Shown here in pieces: positions 17,459 to 28,600 of a stretch of DNA of 64,000 bases (position 1 is its first letter; the number at the start of each line of letters is the position of its first letter). The DNA lies in assembly GCF_014529625.1 (NCBI RefSeq), contig NZ_CP076039.1, forward strand, positions 2,108,001 to 2,172,000. Reading direction: 5' to 3'. The position numbers and the translations under genes were made by a program. The notes beneath the pieces are model-generated. The model saw only the letters and a list, made by a program, of their open reading frames with translations, was not told the DNA's origin and did no database searches. Origin of the DNA: Candidatus Pelagisphaera phototrophica. GTDB taxonomy: Bacteria > Verrucomicrobiota > Verrucomicrobiia > Opitutales > Opitutaceae.

Positions 17459-19222
17459 TTATTCCGTTTCTCCTACCGCAATGATGTCTGGATCAAACGA
17501 CACCGAGAGTCGGTAGGTTTGACCAGGTCGCATGATGAGCGGATAGTCTCGTTCCAAGGTTTGCAAGTAATGGAGGTTGCCGTAGTTAGCCCGGTAAGTT
17601 GGATCGTTGGTGACAACCTCCGTTTCCTTCCAGGTACCTTGAAAGTCATCCTTGAGAACTTGGCAGCGGAGCCCTTCCTGACCAAGCATGGGAGAAGAAT
17701 CCACCCGATGGTTTGAGTGGGGCGAGCCGATCGCCAGCATATAGCGGAATCGATCCATAGCGATCTGATTCTTAACGGTATAGATAAACTCGCTCGTGAT
17801 TTTGTTGCCTGCGAAGGTCCAGCTAACTTTGCAGGAACCGATATTATTAGCAATTTTCTCGTTGGTGCTGATTAGGTCGGGCTGCTCGTATCGAAAGTAG
17901 AAAGAGCGCTTAAAGCCGAGGCCCGTGGTGCATCGTTTGCCGTAAAATGCCGGAATGTACTGTTCCCCTCGGAACGTGAGTTCCGGAATCAGAATCGGCA
18001 AATAAGTATTGTTCGGCCAATCTAAAACCCCAGGTGAATGAGGGAAGGGGAGGCCGTCTGCAGTCGGTTTCGCTCCGCAGGAAACCAGCGGCATTTGAAT
18101 CTGTAGCCCCGAATCGACATTTCTGTAAAGCAGGAGTCCTTGCTCTTTCTTATTAGACTTGTCGAAAATGACGAAGCGACATCCGGACTTGAATGGATCG
18201 GCGGGCGCTCCAGTCGGTGCCTTGACATCTTTCGAGAGTCTAGCCCATTGGCTCAGGTACCGGGCTCCGTCAAAGTTAGAGAGGCGCGTGGTATGTCCAG
18301 CGAAAGCGGTGCGTTCCTGATCGCGAACGATCAAATATCCATGTTCCTGATCAAGGAAGGTGACGTAGAAAAAGTAAAACAGGCGACGCAAAAGATCGAA
18401 GTACTTTTGCTGGCGATCATCGGGAACCCATCCATCGCGAAAGCCCTGGAGCAAAAGCGAGATCAAGTGCATCTGTCCGTAGGCGCCAGAGCTCTTCGAG
18501 AAAGCCCAGCCCAGTCCGTCTTCTCTGACGAGGTCGGGAAGAATCTTAATGTACTTTTGGGCGTACGTGCGGAGGCTAGGCAACTTACGCTCCCTCAAGC
18601 CAGGATTGGAATGAAGCTGAAGCGACTGCCTAATGAATACGAAAGACATCACTCCATAGAGAGAGTAGGAGCCTCCAATGCCGTCATCGACGTCATCAAA
18701 GTAGCCACTCGAGCTTGTCTGGTCGATGCGATCCAAGAAACGCTCAATCAGGCGACCTGTTTCGTCTTTTTTCGAAAGTCCAAGGCTGAAGCGGCATACG
18801 GCCTTCGCAATGTTGAAGGTTTGCCAGTGATTGTCGTAGTCGCTTCGGTTCAGAAGCAGTTTGTCCAAACGCTCGCGAGTTTCGTCCACTAGGCGTTCCC
18901 AGACCGGATTCCGTTCCTTGGAGGGTCCGAAAGAGAGGAGGGCGAGGGCGGCATAAGCCAATCCGTTCTCTTGCGGAGGATCGCGGAAAACTTGTTGGGT
19001 GATGCACCGAGCCGCGAGGTCAATGAGATCCTTGCCGTCTAGTTCTGGTTCGCCAGTAGCCCGGTAGAACTCCCCAATCGCAAGCGCCGCATGTCCGGGC
19101 TCGTCGAGGCGAGGCTCTTCACCTTCCACAGGTGTAATCGTGCCATCTTGATTGATGGAATCCAAATTGTGGCTGAGCATGGAGCGAGCCATGTCGAGAC
19201 ACTGTTGTGAGAAACTTTCCAT
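17459..19222 (-). CDS. Unknown protein, probable alpha/alpha toroid plus beta domain
   Basis: 587 residues, no family recognised. The first ~320 residues are rich in helix-forming repeats with conserved aromatic/Gly patterns (HAALAIGEFYRATGEPELDG, LAYAALALLSFG, YDNHWQTFNIAKAVCRFS, GWAFSKSSGAYGQMHLISLL). These resemble the (alpha/alpha)-barrels of polysaccharide lyases and unsaturated glucuronyl hydrolases. The rest (GLQIQMPLVSCG, YIPAFYGKRC, CKVSWTFAGNKITSEFIYTV) looks like a beta-sandwich. There is no signal peptide, which is unusual for a lyase. An enzyme acting on an oligosaccharide inside the cell is plausible but unproven. It sits between hisF and rho on the same strand. Confidence 0.8.
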   Translation of the reverse strand: MESFSQQCLDMARSMLSHNLDSINQDGTITPVEGEEPRLDEPGHAALAIGEFYRATGEPELDGKDLIDLAARCITQQVFRDPPQENGLAYAALALLSFGPSKERNPVWERLVDETRERLDKLLLNRSDYDNHWQTFNIAKAVCRFSLGLSKKDETGRLIERFLDRIDQTSSSGYFDDVDDGIGGSYSLYGVMSFVFIRQSLQLHSNPGLRERKLPSLRTYAQKYIKILPDLVREDGLGWAFSKSSGAYGQMHLISLLLQGFRDGWVPDDRQQKYFDLLRRLFYFFYVTFLDQEHGYLIVRDQERTAFAGHTTRLSNFDGARYLSQWARLSKDVKAPTGAPADPFKSGCRFVIFDKSNKKEQGLLLYRNVDSGLQIQMPLVSCGAKPTADGLPFPHSPGVLDWPNNTYLPILIPELTFRGEQYIPAFYGKRCTTGLGFKRSFYFRYEQPDLISTNEKIANNIGSCKVSWTFAGNKITSEFIYTVKNQIAMDRFRYMLAIGSPHSNHRVDSSPMLGQEGLRCQVLKDDFQGTWKETEVVTNDPTYRANYGNLHYLQTLERDYPLIMRPGQTYRLSVSFDPDIIAVGETE

Positions 19223-19406
19223 AAAAGACTCAGAATGAAGAGGAGCTACCCGATAGCCTCGGGATGAGAAATAGTCTTTTTTGCCAGCACTTTTAGCTAG
19301 TTCAAGCGATAAGTGGGCATTATTCGAGATAATCGCCCATATCTCTTCTGGACATGGCTCAAACGGTGACGGAATCGGTTTTAATAAGAAACACAGAGGG
19401 TGAAAA

Positions 19407-20540
19407 TTACCGGCTAATCAAATCGAGCAGGTCCTGATTGCTGTCGGTCTTCGACAAACGCGTGAGCATCGTTTCCGTGGCGTCTTCGGTTTTCTGCTGC
19501 ACCAAGGCGCGTCGAAAAAAGTGAATACCATCGAGTACGTCTTCCGGAATTAGCAGTTCCTCGCGTCTCGTTCCTGATGAAGCGATGTTCATGGCTGGGT
19601 ACAGGCGCATTTCCGCGACTTTGCGATCAAGCACCATTTCCATGTTGCCCGTGCCTTTGAATTCCTGGAAAATCATGTCGTCCATGCGGCTGCCGGTTTC
19701 AATGAGGGCAGAGGCGACAATGGTCAGGCTTCCTTCCTCCTCGGTGTTCCGGGCGGCGGCGAATATTTGGCGAGGTTTTTCCAAAGCACGGATATCCAGA
19801 CCGCCAGACATGGTCCGACCCGATTTTTTAGCTGAGTTGTGAGCCCGTGCGAGACGAGTGATTGAATCCATTAGTATAACGACGTCATTGCCGACTTCTA
19901 CCTGGCGCTTGGCCCTTTCAATGCAAAGGTCAGCGACTCGCAGGTGGCTTGGCAGGTCTTCGTCATTGGATGAGGCCCAAACCTCTCCATCGATATTGCG
20001 CCGGAAGTCGGTAACTTCCTCGGGACGTTCGTCGATTAGAAGAATGAATATCTGAATATCGGGATGGTTGGCTTTAATTCCTTGAGCGATGTGAGTGAGA
20101 AGCGTTGTCTTTCCGGTCCTTGGCGGGGCGACAATAATCCCACGGGTCCCTTTCCCGAGCGGGCAGAATAGGTCCATGGCTCGCGTGGTCATAAGATCCT
20201 TGGTCGTCTCTAGCTTGATCTGCTCTTCCGGAGTGATGGTTGTCAGTTGCATGAAATCCAGTTTCTTGCGTCGCTCATCTACTGTGAGCCCGTCGACGGT
20301 GTCGATGTATCTAACCTTTGGATTCTGGAATCGGGGGTCGGCGGTTGCCTGGGCAATGATATAGTTGCCGGTTCTCAGCTTGAAGCGTCGAATCAATTCC
20401 TTGGGTATAAAGGGATCGGTCGGGCGCTGACGCCCGTTTTTACTCAGATCGAGAAGTTGTCCGGTCTTCTTTTTAGTGACTTCGAGGACACCTTCAACCT
20501 GTACGGTCTGTTCGTTATTGTTTTCGTTTTCGTCTGCCAT
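19407..20540 (-). CDS. rho: Transcription termination factor Rho
   Basis: 377 residues: a compact Rho lacking the N-terminal helix bundle and extra insertions seen in some phyla. The hexameric RNA helicase ends transcription at Rho-dependent sites. Visible parts: the OB-fold RNA-binding region (RFKLRTGNYIIAQA), Walker A APPRTGKTTLL (where many Rho proteins have PPKAGKT), Walker B IFILLIDERPEEVTDF, the Q-loop region SGGLDIRALEKPRQIFAAAR, and the R-loop/C-terminal segment GSRMDDMIFQEFKGTGNMEM. Short acidic start MADENENNNEQ. It is divergent from acsA. Confidence 0.97.
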   Translation of the reverse strand: MADENENNNEQTVQVEGVLEVTKKKTGQLLDLSKNGRQRPTDPFIPKELIRRFKLRTGNYIIAQATADPRFQNPKVRYIDTVDGLTVDERRKKLDFMQLTTITPEEQIKLETTKDLMTTRAMDLFCPLGKGTRGIIVAPPRTGKTTLLTHIAQGIKANHPDIQIFILLIDERPEEVTDFRRNIDGEVWASSNDEDLPSHLRVADLCIERAKRQVEVGNDVVILMDSITRLARAHNSAKKSGRTMSGGLDIRALEKPRQIFAAARNTEEEGSLTIVASALIETGSRMDDMIFQEFKGTGNMEMVLDRKVAEMRLYPAMNIASSGTRREELLIPEDVLDGIHFFRRALVQQKTEDATETMLTRLSKTDSNQDLLDLISR

Positions 20541-20756
20541 ACGCTTGGCGTTAGGGGGGCGGTTTTTGAGTTTAGAGGAGCTGATGTAATTAAATTCGGA
20601 TACATGGGCAGTAAGAGACTGCCGTGAAAAAGCTCTGTGTATTCACATATCCTAATTGAGAGATTACTATTGGATCCGAGGCTTGACCCTAGTGGGCTAA
20701 GTTGCTGGTATTCGGTTTTTTCATCCCTTAACTTATTTCTAAATCAAGGACAATTA

Positions 20757-22706
20757 GTGGCAAACAAGATTACTTCAATAGCTCAAGAAGACGAAAAGTT
20801 CCCGCCGTCTCAAGAATTTAGGAAACAGGCTGCCATCCAAAGTCTGGCTGAATACAAGAGACTTTACTCGGAGTCCGTGAAGAATCCAGAAAAGTTCTGG
20901 AATACTCAAGCAAAAGATTTGCTCCTTTGGCGGAAGCCTTGGAAGCAAATCCTCAAGTGGAAAGAATCTCATGCCAAATGGTTTGTAGGTGGCAAGTTAA
21001 ATGTTTGCGAGAATTGCGTCGACCGACACTTAGGGACGCCTCGGGAGAACAAGGCGGCCCTTATTTACGAGGGCGAGCCAGGTGATCAGAAGACACTGAC
21101 TTACAGGCAGTTGCACACTGAAATTTGTAAGTTTTCCAATGCCTTGGAGTCCTTGGGAATCAGGAAGGGGGATCGAGTGGCAATTTACATGCCCATGGTC
21201 GCCGAAGCCGTTGTTGCGATGCTGTCCTGTGCTCGTATAGGGGCCGTTCATACAGTCATATTTGGCGGATTTAGTTCTGAATCGATCAAGGATCGAGTGA
21301 ACGACTGTGCGGCAAAACTGGTGATCACTGCGGATGGGGGGTGGCGTCGCGGCAAGATAATCGATCTTAAGGTGAACGTGAACCAGGCCCTAAAAGGCTG
21401 TCCGTCGGTGGAAAGTGTTATCACATTAAAGCGGACTGCTAATCGGGTTCACATGAAGAAAGGACGCGACTTTTGGTGGCATGACTTGGTCGAATCGGCC
21501 TCGCATGTGCACAAGGCCAAGGCCTTCGATAGTGAAACGCCTCTCTTCGTTCTTTATACTAGTGGAAGTACGGGCAAGCCCAAGGGAGTGTTACATACCA
21601 GTGGCGGGTATTTGCTGGGGACGACAATTACTTCAAAGTATGTCTTTGATCTCAGGGAGAGTGATACGTATTGGTGCACCGCAGACATTGGATGGATCAC
21701 AGGACACAGCTATGTCGTCTACGGCATTCTAAGCAATGGGGGGACCAATGTTATTTACGAAGGCGCTCCCAATCAGCCCGGTCCGGACCGATTTTGGTCC
21801 ATCGTGGATCGCCATAAAGTGACGATCTTCTATACTGCGCCGACGGCCATTCGGGCTTTCATGAAATGGGGCGACGATCATATCAAAAAGCACGATTTGA
21901 GTTCCTTACGATTGCTTGGTTCGGTAGGAGAACCCATCAACCCCGAGGCCTGGAAGTGGTATCACAAAGTCATTGGAGGAGGTCGTTGCCCGATTGTGGA
22001 CACTTGGTGGCAGACGGAAACGGGCGGGATTATGATCACAACACTCCCAGGAGCCGTTTACTCGAAGCCTGGATCCGCTGGTCTGCCCTTTTTCGGGGTG
22101 GTTCCGAAGGTATTCAATGACGCCGGCAAGGAGGTTCGCAAAGGCACCAGCGGCAAGCTGGTATTGACTGAACCTTGGCCCAGTATGCTCCGTACTTTGT
22201 ACGGTGACAACAAACGGTACAAAGAAACCTATTGGAGCGAGTACGAGGGTGTTTACTTTTGCGGGGACGGCTGCCGTCAGGACAAGGATGGCTATTTTTG
22301 GATCGTCGGTCGGATTGACGATGTATTGAATGTATCAGGACACCGATTGGGAACGGCTGAGATCGAGAGTGCTCTGGTTAGCCATCATTCGGTGGCGGAG
22401 TCAGCTACGGTAGGGCGACCTCATGAGATAAAGGGCAGCGCCATCGTTTGTTTCGTCACGCTAAAAGACGGATTCAAGGGCGATGATAAGCTGAAAGCGC
22501 TGCTGCGGGCTCATGTCGGCGCAGAAATTGGACCGTTCGCCAAGCCTGACGAAATTCGGTTCGCCAAAGCCCTGCCTAAGACGCGTAGCGGAAAAATCAT
22601 GCGTCGCCTGCTCAAGGACATCGCTGCCGGCAAGGAGATTCATGGCGATACCACCACTTTGGAGGATGTTGGAGTGGTGAAGCAGTTGCAGGCAAACAAG
22701 GATTAA
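20757..22706 (+). CDS. acsA: Acetyl-CoA synthetase
   Basis: AMP-forming acetate-CoA ligase, about 649 residues. Landmarks: the P-loop [18 protein letters not shown]; the acetate-pocket motif [10 protein letters not shown]; the hinge region [19 protein letters not shown]; and the C-terminal [14 protein letters not shown] with the lysine that is acetylated in this family. I place the start at GTG 20757 because AAGGA at 20746-20750 sits six bases upstream and the family N-terminus begins there. The in-frame ATG at 20637 would add 40 residues without homology. It allows growth on free acetate. Confidence 0.95.
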   Translation: MANKITSIAQEDEKFPPSQEFRKQAAIQSLAEYKRLYSESVKNPEKFWNTQAKDLLLWRKPWKQILKWKESHAKWFVGGKLNVCENCVDRHLGTPRENKAALIYEGEPGDQKTLTYRQLHTEICKFSNALESLGIRKGDRVAIYMPMVAEAVVAMLSCARIGAVHTVIFGGFSSESIKDRVNDCAAKLVITADGGWRRGKIIDLKVNVNQALKGCPSVESVITLKRTANRVHMKKGRDFWWHDLVESASHVHKAKAFDSETPLFVLYTSGSTGKPKGVLHTSGGYLLGTTITSKYVFDLRESDTYWCTADIGWITGHSYVVYGILSNGGTNVIYEGAPNQPGPDRFWSIVDRHKVTIFYTAPTAIRAFMKWGDDHIKKHDLSSLRLLGSVGEPINPEAWKWYHKVIGGGRCPIVDTWWQTETGGIMITTLPGAVYSKPGSAGLPFFGVVPKVFNDAGKEVRKGTSGKLVLTEPWPSMLRTLYGDNKRYKETYWSEYEGVYFCGDGCRQDKDGYFWIVGRIDDVLNVSGHRLGTAEIESALVSHHSVAESATVGRPHEIKGSAIVCFVTLKDGFKGDDKLKALLRAHVGAEIGPFAKPDEIRFAKALPKTRSGKIMRRLLKDIAAGKEIHGDTTTLEDVGVVKQLQANKD

Positions 22707-22812
22707 GCGAGAAGGGAGTAAGGGCTGAAATTTTGAATCAGCCCGACTCTTTCACGCCTCATCCTTAAAAACCGGGGGTGCATTCTCTTGTAAAAGGTGA
22801 TAAGGGAAGGAA

Positions 22813-23391
22813 ATGGGTTCCAGAGGACAGTCAGCGAATCTGAAAAGCGGATTCAGTGTATTTGAGATCATTGGGGTAATGGCGGTGATCGCGATCATCA
22901 TGACTATGCTAGTGATGTCATTGGGCGGCATACGCCCGGCGGCGGACAGCAAGGCGGCTCAGTCGGAGATTATATTGATTCAGCAGGCTTTGGAGGCTTA
23001 TAAGTCCCGCTTTGGCGAGTATCCCAAGAAGGTAACCGTAGGCGGTTCTAATCCTTCGATGGAGGTGATTTTGTTCAACGCCCTCATGGGTACATTGGCT
23101 TCCAACGGGAAGCTAGGCAATTTCAGTTCGGTGCTCGATCGAAACAATCTAAGTTTCGCGACAACTAATTTTCCTTTAGTGGGCGTTACGCCTGCTCTGG
23201 CCGATAATCAACTTCTCGACCCCTGGGGGGTCCCTTACCAGTATCGCTATGATCCTGTAGATGCGAGTTGGGAAAATTTCAGCTATGTTTTGTTTTCAGC
23301 GGGGCCCAATGGAATTTACACGGACGTGACTGCTGAGGGGCAAATAAATGAAAGTGGTGCAGGAAACCAGGACAACATCTACGCTGAGTAG
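22813..23391 (+). CDS. GspG-like major pseudopilin of the cassette
   Basis: 192 residues. A prepilin peptidase site is visible as KSG/FSVFEIIGVMAVIAI, with the conserved Glu at +5 and a hydrophobic helix after it. Downstream comes AAQSEIILIQQALEAYKSRFGEYP, the typical GspG/PilA helix extension, and then a small C-terminal domain with LLDPWGVPYQYRYDP and LFSAGPNGIYTD. That WGxPY...SxGPDG pattern is the GspG calcium-site region. It is the first gene of a six-gene plus-strand operon. It would be cleaved and N-methylated by PilD-type peptidase, then built into a pseudopilus at the inner membrane. Confidence 0.88.
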   Translation: MGSRGQSANLKSGFSVFEIIGVMAVIAIIMTMLVMSLGGIRPAADSKAAQSEIILIQQALEAYKSRFGEYPKKVTVGGSNPSMEVILFNALMGTLASNGKLGNFSSVLDRNNLSFATTNFPLVGVTPALADNQLLDPWGVPYQYRYDPVDASWENFSYVLFSAGPNGIYTDVTAEGQINESGAGNQDNIYAE

Positions 23392-23417
23392 AGCGGGGGA
23401 ATTCTGGTATCATTGAA

Positions 23418-24170
23418 ATGACGAAAAGATCCAAAAGGAAAGGGTTTACACTGATCGAGCTTGTGGTCGTGCTCTCAATCATGGTGATTTTAGCGACGCT
23501 GGGGATCGTTGGCTACCAGTCCAGTTTTCCTCCAGGAGTGATCAGCGCGGCCAGAAATGAATTTCACGGAATGCTGCGTTTCGCCCGACAGCAGGCGATC
23601 ACGCAAGGCAGCAATTCGATACTGATCGTAAACTACGAAAAAGCGGATACAGAGAAATTTCTCCGCTATATCGGTGTGATTGTAGAGGATGAATACAATT
23701 CTGGAAACTGGAACGCCGCTCATTCAGGCGTCTACCTACCGGAGGGTGTATTTTTCGTTCCGCAGATCGTAGATAGCGCTACCGATGGTTTTTCGTTCGA
23801 CGCGGCATGGCCAGCGGATGGTGCGGATCCAGACATTAGAAGCCAGTACAATTGCAGTAACGTCGTGGCTTCTCCAAACGCAATTGGAGCGATCGAGTAT
23901 CCTGTTAATATGACCATTTCCCTCGACGCGTCGACCGGCGACGAGCAAGACTGGATCGGTTTCCAATTCGGCCCCGATGGCCGGGTGAAGGGGGTGGACT
24001 TCAGTGCGTGTAGCGCGGGAGATGGTTCTCAAAGCAATCATATCATCTTGGGAACCGCGCGGCGCTTGTCGGAAACGGCTTTGCGTTTCGAAAAAAGCGA
24101 GAACGCGCTGGGAATTATCCTCCGAAGAAATGGGGTGAGCTATGCAGTGAACGATACTGATGCGATGTAA
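23418..24170 (+). CDS. GspH-like minor pseudopilin (Verru_Chthon D type)
   Basis: 250 residues. The class III signal is RKG/FTLIELVVVLSIMVILA, with Glu at +5. ARNEFHGMLRFARQQAITQG follows, a GspH/FimT pattern. The C-terminal body ends in QFGPDGRVKGVDF, a common ending for this group. In Verrucomicrobiota the family is known as Verru_Chthon cassette protein D. It is 26 bp after the G-like gene and overlaps the next gene by about 11 bp (or abuts it, depending on the start), consistent with coupled translation. Confidence 0.85.
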   Translation: MTKRSKRKGFTLIELVVVLSIMVILATLGIVGYQSSFPPGVISAARNEFHGMLRFARQQAITQGSNSILIVNYEKADTEKFLRYIGVIVEDEYNSGNWNAAHSGVYLPEGVFFVPQIVDSATDGFSFDAAWPADGADPDIRSQYNCSNVVASPNAIGAIEYPVNMTISLDASTGDEQDWIGFQFGPDGRVKGVDFSACSAGDGSQSNHIILGTARRLSETALRFEKSENALGIILRRNGVSYAVNDTDAM

Positions 24171-24171
24171 G

Positions 24172-24696
24172 ATGAAAAGAAAACTGGTATCCGCATTTAC
24201 ACTTCTAGAGACAGTGCTCGCGTTGGCAGTATTTGCGATCGTGGTTGTGCCTGCTATCGGTTTGGTGGCTTTGTCTTACCGGAACACGAGCACTGAATTA
24301 GCGGCCCCGAACGCCGTGGAGATCAAGTCGTTACTAGAACTGGAGTTAAGAGGTGCGGAGGTGATTGATGCCGGTGCTGGGCCTGGGGGCACGGACTTGA
24401 TTTACAATGTCTTCCATAACAGTTTTCTGGATAGCGATGTGATTTTCTACGGTTCCAAGGATTTCCAAGAGCTGGAACAAAACGGAGCCGGAATGAGTGA
24501 CGACGAAAAGTACTATAAGGTGAGCGTTTCGGTTCCGGTGGACTACGTTTACGACCCTGACGACGCCTATCGCGTTTTTCTCTTTAATATCATATGGCCT
24601 GCCTATGTGGAAGGAACAGGTGGGGTTTTTGTCGACAATGAAGACAACGCCGAAGGGCTGCGTCAAATGGTGCTACCTACTGTATTGAGAAAATGA
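24172..24696 (+). CDS. GspI-like minor pseudopilin (Verru_Chthon B type)
   Basis: About 174 residues from ATG 24172; ATG 24160 is also possible and overlaps the preceding stop. The prepilin motif is VSA/FTLLETVLALAVFAIVV. Glu at +5 is present, and Ala replaces the usual Gly at -1, which many prepilin peptidases accept. TLLEVxxALAxFA is the GspI signature. The body is small and acidic. It overlaps the next gene by 4 bp at ATGA. The role in a pseudopilus tip complex is inferred from family and order. Confidence 0.82.
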   Translation: MKRKLVSAFTLLETVLALAVFAIVVVPAIGLVALSYRNTSTELAAPNAVEIKSLLELELRGAEVIDAGAGPGGTDLIYNVFHNSFLDSDVIFYGSKDFQELEQNGAGMSDDEKYYKVSVSVPVDYVYDPDDAYRVFLFNIIWPAYVEGTGGVFVDNEDNAEGLRQMVLPTVLRK

Positions 24697-25625
24697 CCTC
24701 AGGACGGAAAGCATTTACGCTCATCGAGTTGGTAGTCGCGCTGGGGATAACGGCGGTGATTGGCTACTTCTTTGTTTCGATAGGGCGGGACTTTACTATT
24801 GCGTGGGACAATGTGGGAAATTCCGTAGCTCGCGAAACCGAGGCCCGCGGGGCCCTAGATGCCATAACCCGAGATTTTGAATCCGCCTTTTTCCGGGAAG
24901 GTTCAGATGTGATGTTTGCGATCGACGTATTGAACGGCAACTCAAATGCCGGTGCAAAGTGGAAGGCCGGCTCTGCTGAGCGACCCTCAGCCGATGGATT
25001 CGATGCGACGAACCATGAGTATGGCTGGGCAGGGTGCTGGGTTCGGCTCATCTGCGCTTCACCCTCACTCAATGCCGTAGGATACCAAATCATTCGATCG
25101 ACGATTAAAGACACGATTGGGCTTCCACGTTACATGCTTTATCGAAATGTCGTTACGGTCGAAGATACCGTTGATAATTCTATCAGCAGCGGTTTCGATC
25201 TAACCTCGGCGGTCTACACAACCAATGGGGATGTTATCACTCCAGAGCGACCGAATATCCTCGCGGTCAATGTAGTGGACTTCGGAGCTCGACTCTATGT
25301 GTACGAAGATCCGGCAACGGATTCCAGCCTCGATGATGCCCCGGATGGGCTGAGGCTGATTTTTCCTGCTGACGCTTCCAGTCGGTTAGAGACTACGATC
25401 CCGACGGGACTTTGGCATCGGGCAAACACCTTTCTCGGGACGACTTATGAGAATAGATATCCTGACATAGTTGAAATATTCATACGGATTCTGGATGAAA
25501 AGGGCGCTAGCGAGTTGTCGGCGATGGAGGAAAGCGGCTTGAACGATCAGTGGGAAGAGATCGTCGCCGATAATTCAAAGTTGTACCGGCGCTTTATAGC
25601 GGTGCGTGGAAAGGGAGGTCTTTAG
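24693..25625 (+). CDS. GspJ-like minor pseudopilin (Verru_Chthon C type)
   Basis: 310 residues. The class III signal is RKA/FTLIELVVALGITAVIG, again with Ala at -1 and Glu at +5. It continues with ARETEARGALDAITRDFESA, the GspJ-like pattern of a helix carrying a RxxLxxIxRDLxxA core. The body is longer than a typical GspJ (about 200 residues). Its stop overlaps the region just before the K-like gene. It corresponds to Verru_Chthon cassette protein C by size and motif. Confidence 0.84.
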   Translation: MTSGRKAFTLIELVVALGITAVIGYFFVSIGRDFTIAWDNVGNSVARETEARGALDAITRDFESAFFREGSDVMFAIDVLNGNSNAGAKWKAGSAERPSADGFDATNHEYGWAGCWVRLICASPSLNAVGYQIIRSTIKDTIGLPRYMLYRNVVTVEDTVDNSISSGFDLTSAVYTTNGDVITPERPNILAVNVVDFGARLYVYEDPATDSSLDDAPDGLRLIFPADASSRLETTIPTGLWHRANTFLGTTYENRYPDIVEIFIRILDEKGASELSAMEESGLNDQWEEIVADNSKLYRRFIAVRGKGGL

Positions 25626-25626
25626 A

Positions 25627-28600
25627 ATGCCAAGGGTTCGCAAGCTCCATGAGAAGAGAGGCTTCGCTCTCATTCTAGTTTTCTCTTTAGCGGCAATTAT
25701 TCTGCTTTTGAGTTTGTCTCTGGTTTCGCTAACTCAGATTGAAACCGCATCCAGCCGATACGACCAAGGTATGCACCTCGCGCGGGCGAATGCACGATTG
25801 GCCTTAGACATGGCGATTGGCGACTTGCAAGAGTTTACCGGTCCTGACCAGCGAATCACGGCGACGGCAGATGGGGCTCGATCCGGCGCCTATATCGACG
25901 ACAGCTTTAACGATGCGACCGACCCCGCAATGAACGGGGTTTATCAGCCGTTTTGGACGGGGGTTTGGAATAATGACAACTCGAATGACAATCCCGTTTG
26001 GCTCGTAACGCGACCGCTGGACGCGACATATGCTCTAGATAGTGGCACCCAGGAAGCCGATCCTTTTGTGAGCGATTATGGGGCTGGCAAGCCACTGGTT
26101 AAACTGGTTGGGGCTGATTCCGCCAAGCCCGAAAATCCGGGGACTGGGCAGGATGAGTACGACATTTATGTGCCTAAAGAGCTTGTGGCCTCTAATGAAA
26201 TCGTTGGTTTGGCAGCGTCCGAAGAATCGACTGTAGGGCACTACGCCTACTGGGTGGGTGATAATGGAGTGAAAGCGAGTTACCTGCTCGAAGACATCGT
26301 TCCTGAGGTGCTTCACGACATCTATGACAGTGGTGGGGCGATCTATGAAAACCGCAGGCTCAGCCAGATGGCGGCCCATCGCTACTTTTTGGAGATGGAA
26401 AGCCTTTCAGCGAGCCCCCGACTGATGAACGCGACCGACTTAAGGCTGAGCACCATCGTCAGCGAGTTCGCGATCAGCGAAGAAATCGACTCGGGAGATT
26501 CTTTGTTAGGCAGTTTCACGCACAATGACGTGCTGCGTCGGTATCACGATTTCAGCGGTCTTTCGAAAGGACTCCTCGTTGACACGGCTCGCGGTGGTTT
26601 GAAGGAAGACTTGTCAAATATCCACAGAGTCATTACTGGAGTTTCAGGCGTGGACGATTTGGTGAACAACTACTTGATGCCTTACCTGAATGTTTCTGAC
26701 ATTCCGACGACTTCGCCCACCAACTTGAGGCGAGCCTATTCGATTGCCCCGAAGAACACTACGTTTGGGGGGGGTGGACCCACGCCAACCATCGCACCTT
26801 TGATTACGGAATTTTGGATGGTGATCAAGCTGTCGGCTCCGGAATTAGGGGTCGGGGACGATGACATCGAAAAGCAACAGAGCGATATTTACGGCCAATT
26901 TGGGGTCATAGTCGCACTTTGGAATCCCTATACGAGCCGAATCAATGGAGACGAATTACGGATTCGAATCGAAAACCCGCACGCAGACGGACTCGTGGTG
27001 AACTACTACGACAACTGGGTTTCTGGTGATCCTCCCACTGTGGGCCATGAGATACCAAATTTTGGATTGGAAGACGTAATGGATGGCGTATCTGAATTTA
27101 CTTTAGACACGTCAGGAACTTGGTGGGAGCCCGGCGAGGTACGCACCTTTCGGGGATCTTACCTCCCGGTACTGGGAAACCCGGGAGCAGGCATTTTGGA
27201 TCTGACTACGGGAACTGAGATCCCACCAGACGCTTTCTATAATTACCAGATACCAGAGCTATCTAAGCCAGCAACTAAATTTAAGAGTTTCGATGACGTT
27301 TACGCATCTGACAAATTAGAACTGGTGGGCCCGGCTTGGACTCCGGAAATTTCGTTGAGGACAAGTGATGGGGACGAACTTTATCAGTTTATTTTGGACG
27401 GTGTATCTTTCTATGAAATGAGAAGTTCTCCAAATCGTGTCCAACCGGCACAGCGCCATTTGTCGTACATTTGGAAGCTACGAAACCCAGATTCCTCTTG
27501 GACGAATTATGATCCCCGTTCCGGTTCAATCACGGCGGATGTCATTGTGGACAATTTTGACGGAGCGGATCCAATTCCTGGGTACTCGGCATTTTCAATG
27601 GCCCAATTTGAGTTTCCCGGAGCGGATGCACCTTACTATGAAGGTGTTAAGGAGTCAACCTTCGACCTCATAGGCTACAACGTGGACGGTTCGATCGAAA
27701 ACAATATCCCTCTTTTCGAGCTTCCGCGTCAGGAATACCTCTCGCTCGCCGGATTGCAGATGGCGGAGTTTCCATCGGAGGTAAAAGCCCACTTGGGGGC
27801 TTCAATTGCGAGCATCAATCCGACCACTTCGATCAACGACGTCTTCGATCGATTCTTCCTTTCAACGGTGCCCCAATCCGGATCGACGACTTGGATGGTA
27901 GGAGATCCGCTGCCGAATAGTCGGATGGAGCCGGCTACGGGTGCGATTTTATCTGATTTGCAGGATCCCGACTCAGCCGGACATCTGTATCTGAATGGAG
28001 CTTTTAACGTCAACTCGACTTCGTTCGAAGCTTGGACGGCGATGTTGAAAGGGATAAGACTGGGGACCTGGGCCTACGACGATCCGACCCCCGTTGACGG
28101 TCAAAGCGAAGTCGACTTGACTAATGAGAACCAGTTCTTCCGCTTTTCCCAAACCGCGGAGGAAACTTGGCTCGGTTCCTATACCGCGACTGACTTAGAC
28201 AAATCGCGGTCATTTTTCCGACAAGGCATGCGATCGCTCACGGATACTGAAATTGCGACTTTGGTGACCGAGATTATTCTAGCAATAAGAGCCCGGCGAC
28301 AGGAGGTTTCGGCACCTATGGGACCCTTTGTTAATTTACAGGACTTCATCGATTCGGGCGTGCTGGAAACCGCGATCGCTAATGCGAATTTAAATAGTGC
28401 GATCGAGGTTGACGGAAAGCCGTTGATTTACTCTTCCAGCTACCTTACCCAGCAGGACATCCTCACTGCGATCGCCCCTTATCTCACGGTTCGTAGTGAC
28501 ACATTTGTTATTCGGGCGTACGGGGACGCTGTGAATCCTTTTGACGATGCGGAAGTGGTGGCCCGGGCCTATTGCGAAGCGATCGTCCAGCGAGTGCATG

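Noticed and set aside
18140-18892. 250-residue plus-strand frame inside the 587-residue unknown
   Set aside because: Antisense to a longer frame with consistent repeat patterns; no family or start features.
22707-22812. Terminator between acsA and the pseudopilin operon
   Set aside because: No stem followed by a T-run could be read in these 106 bases.
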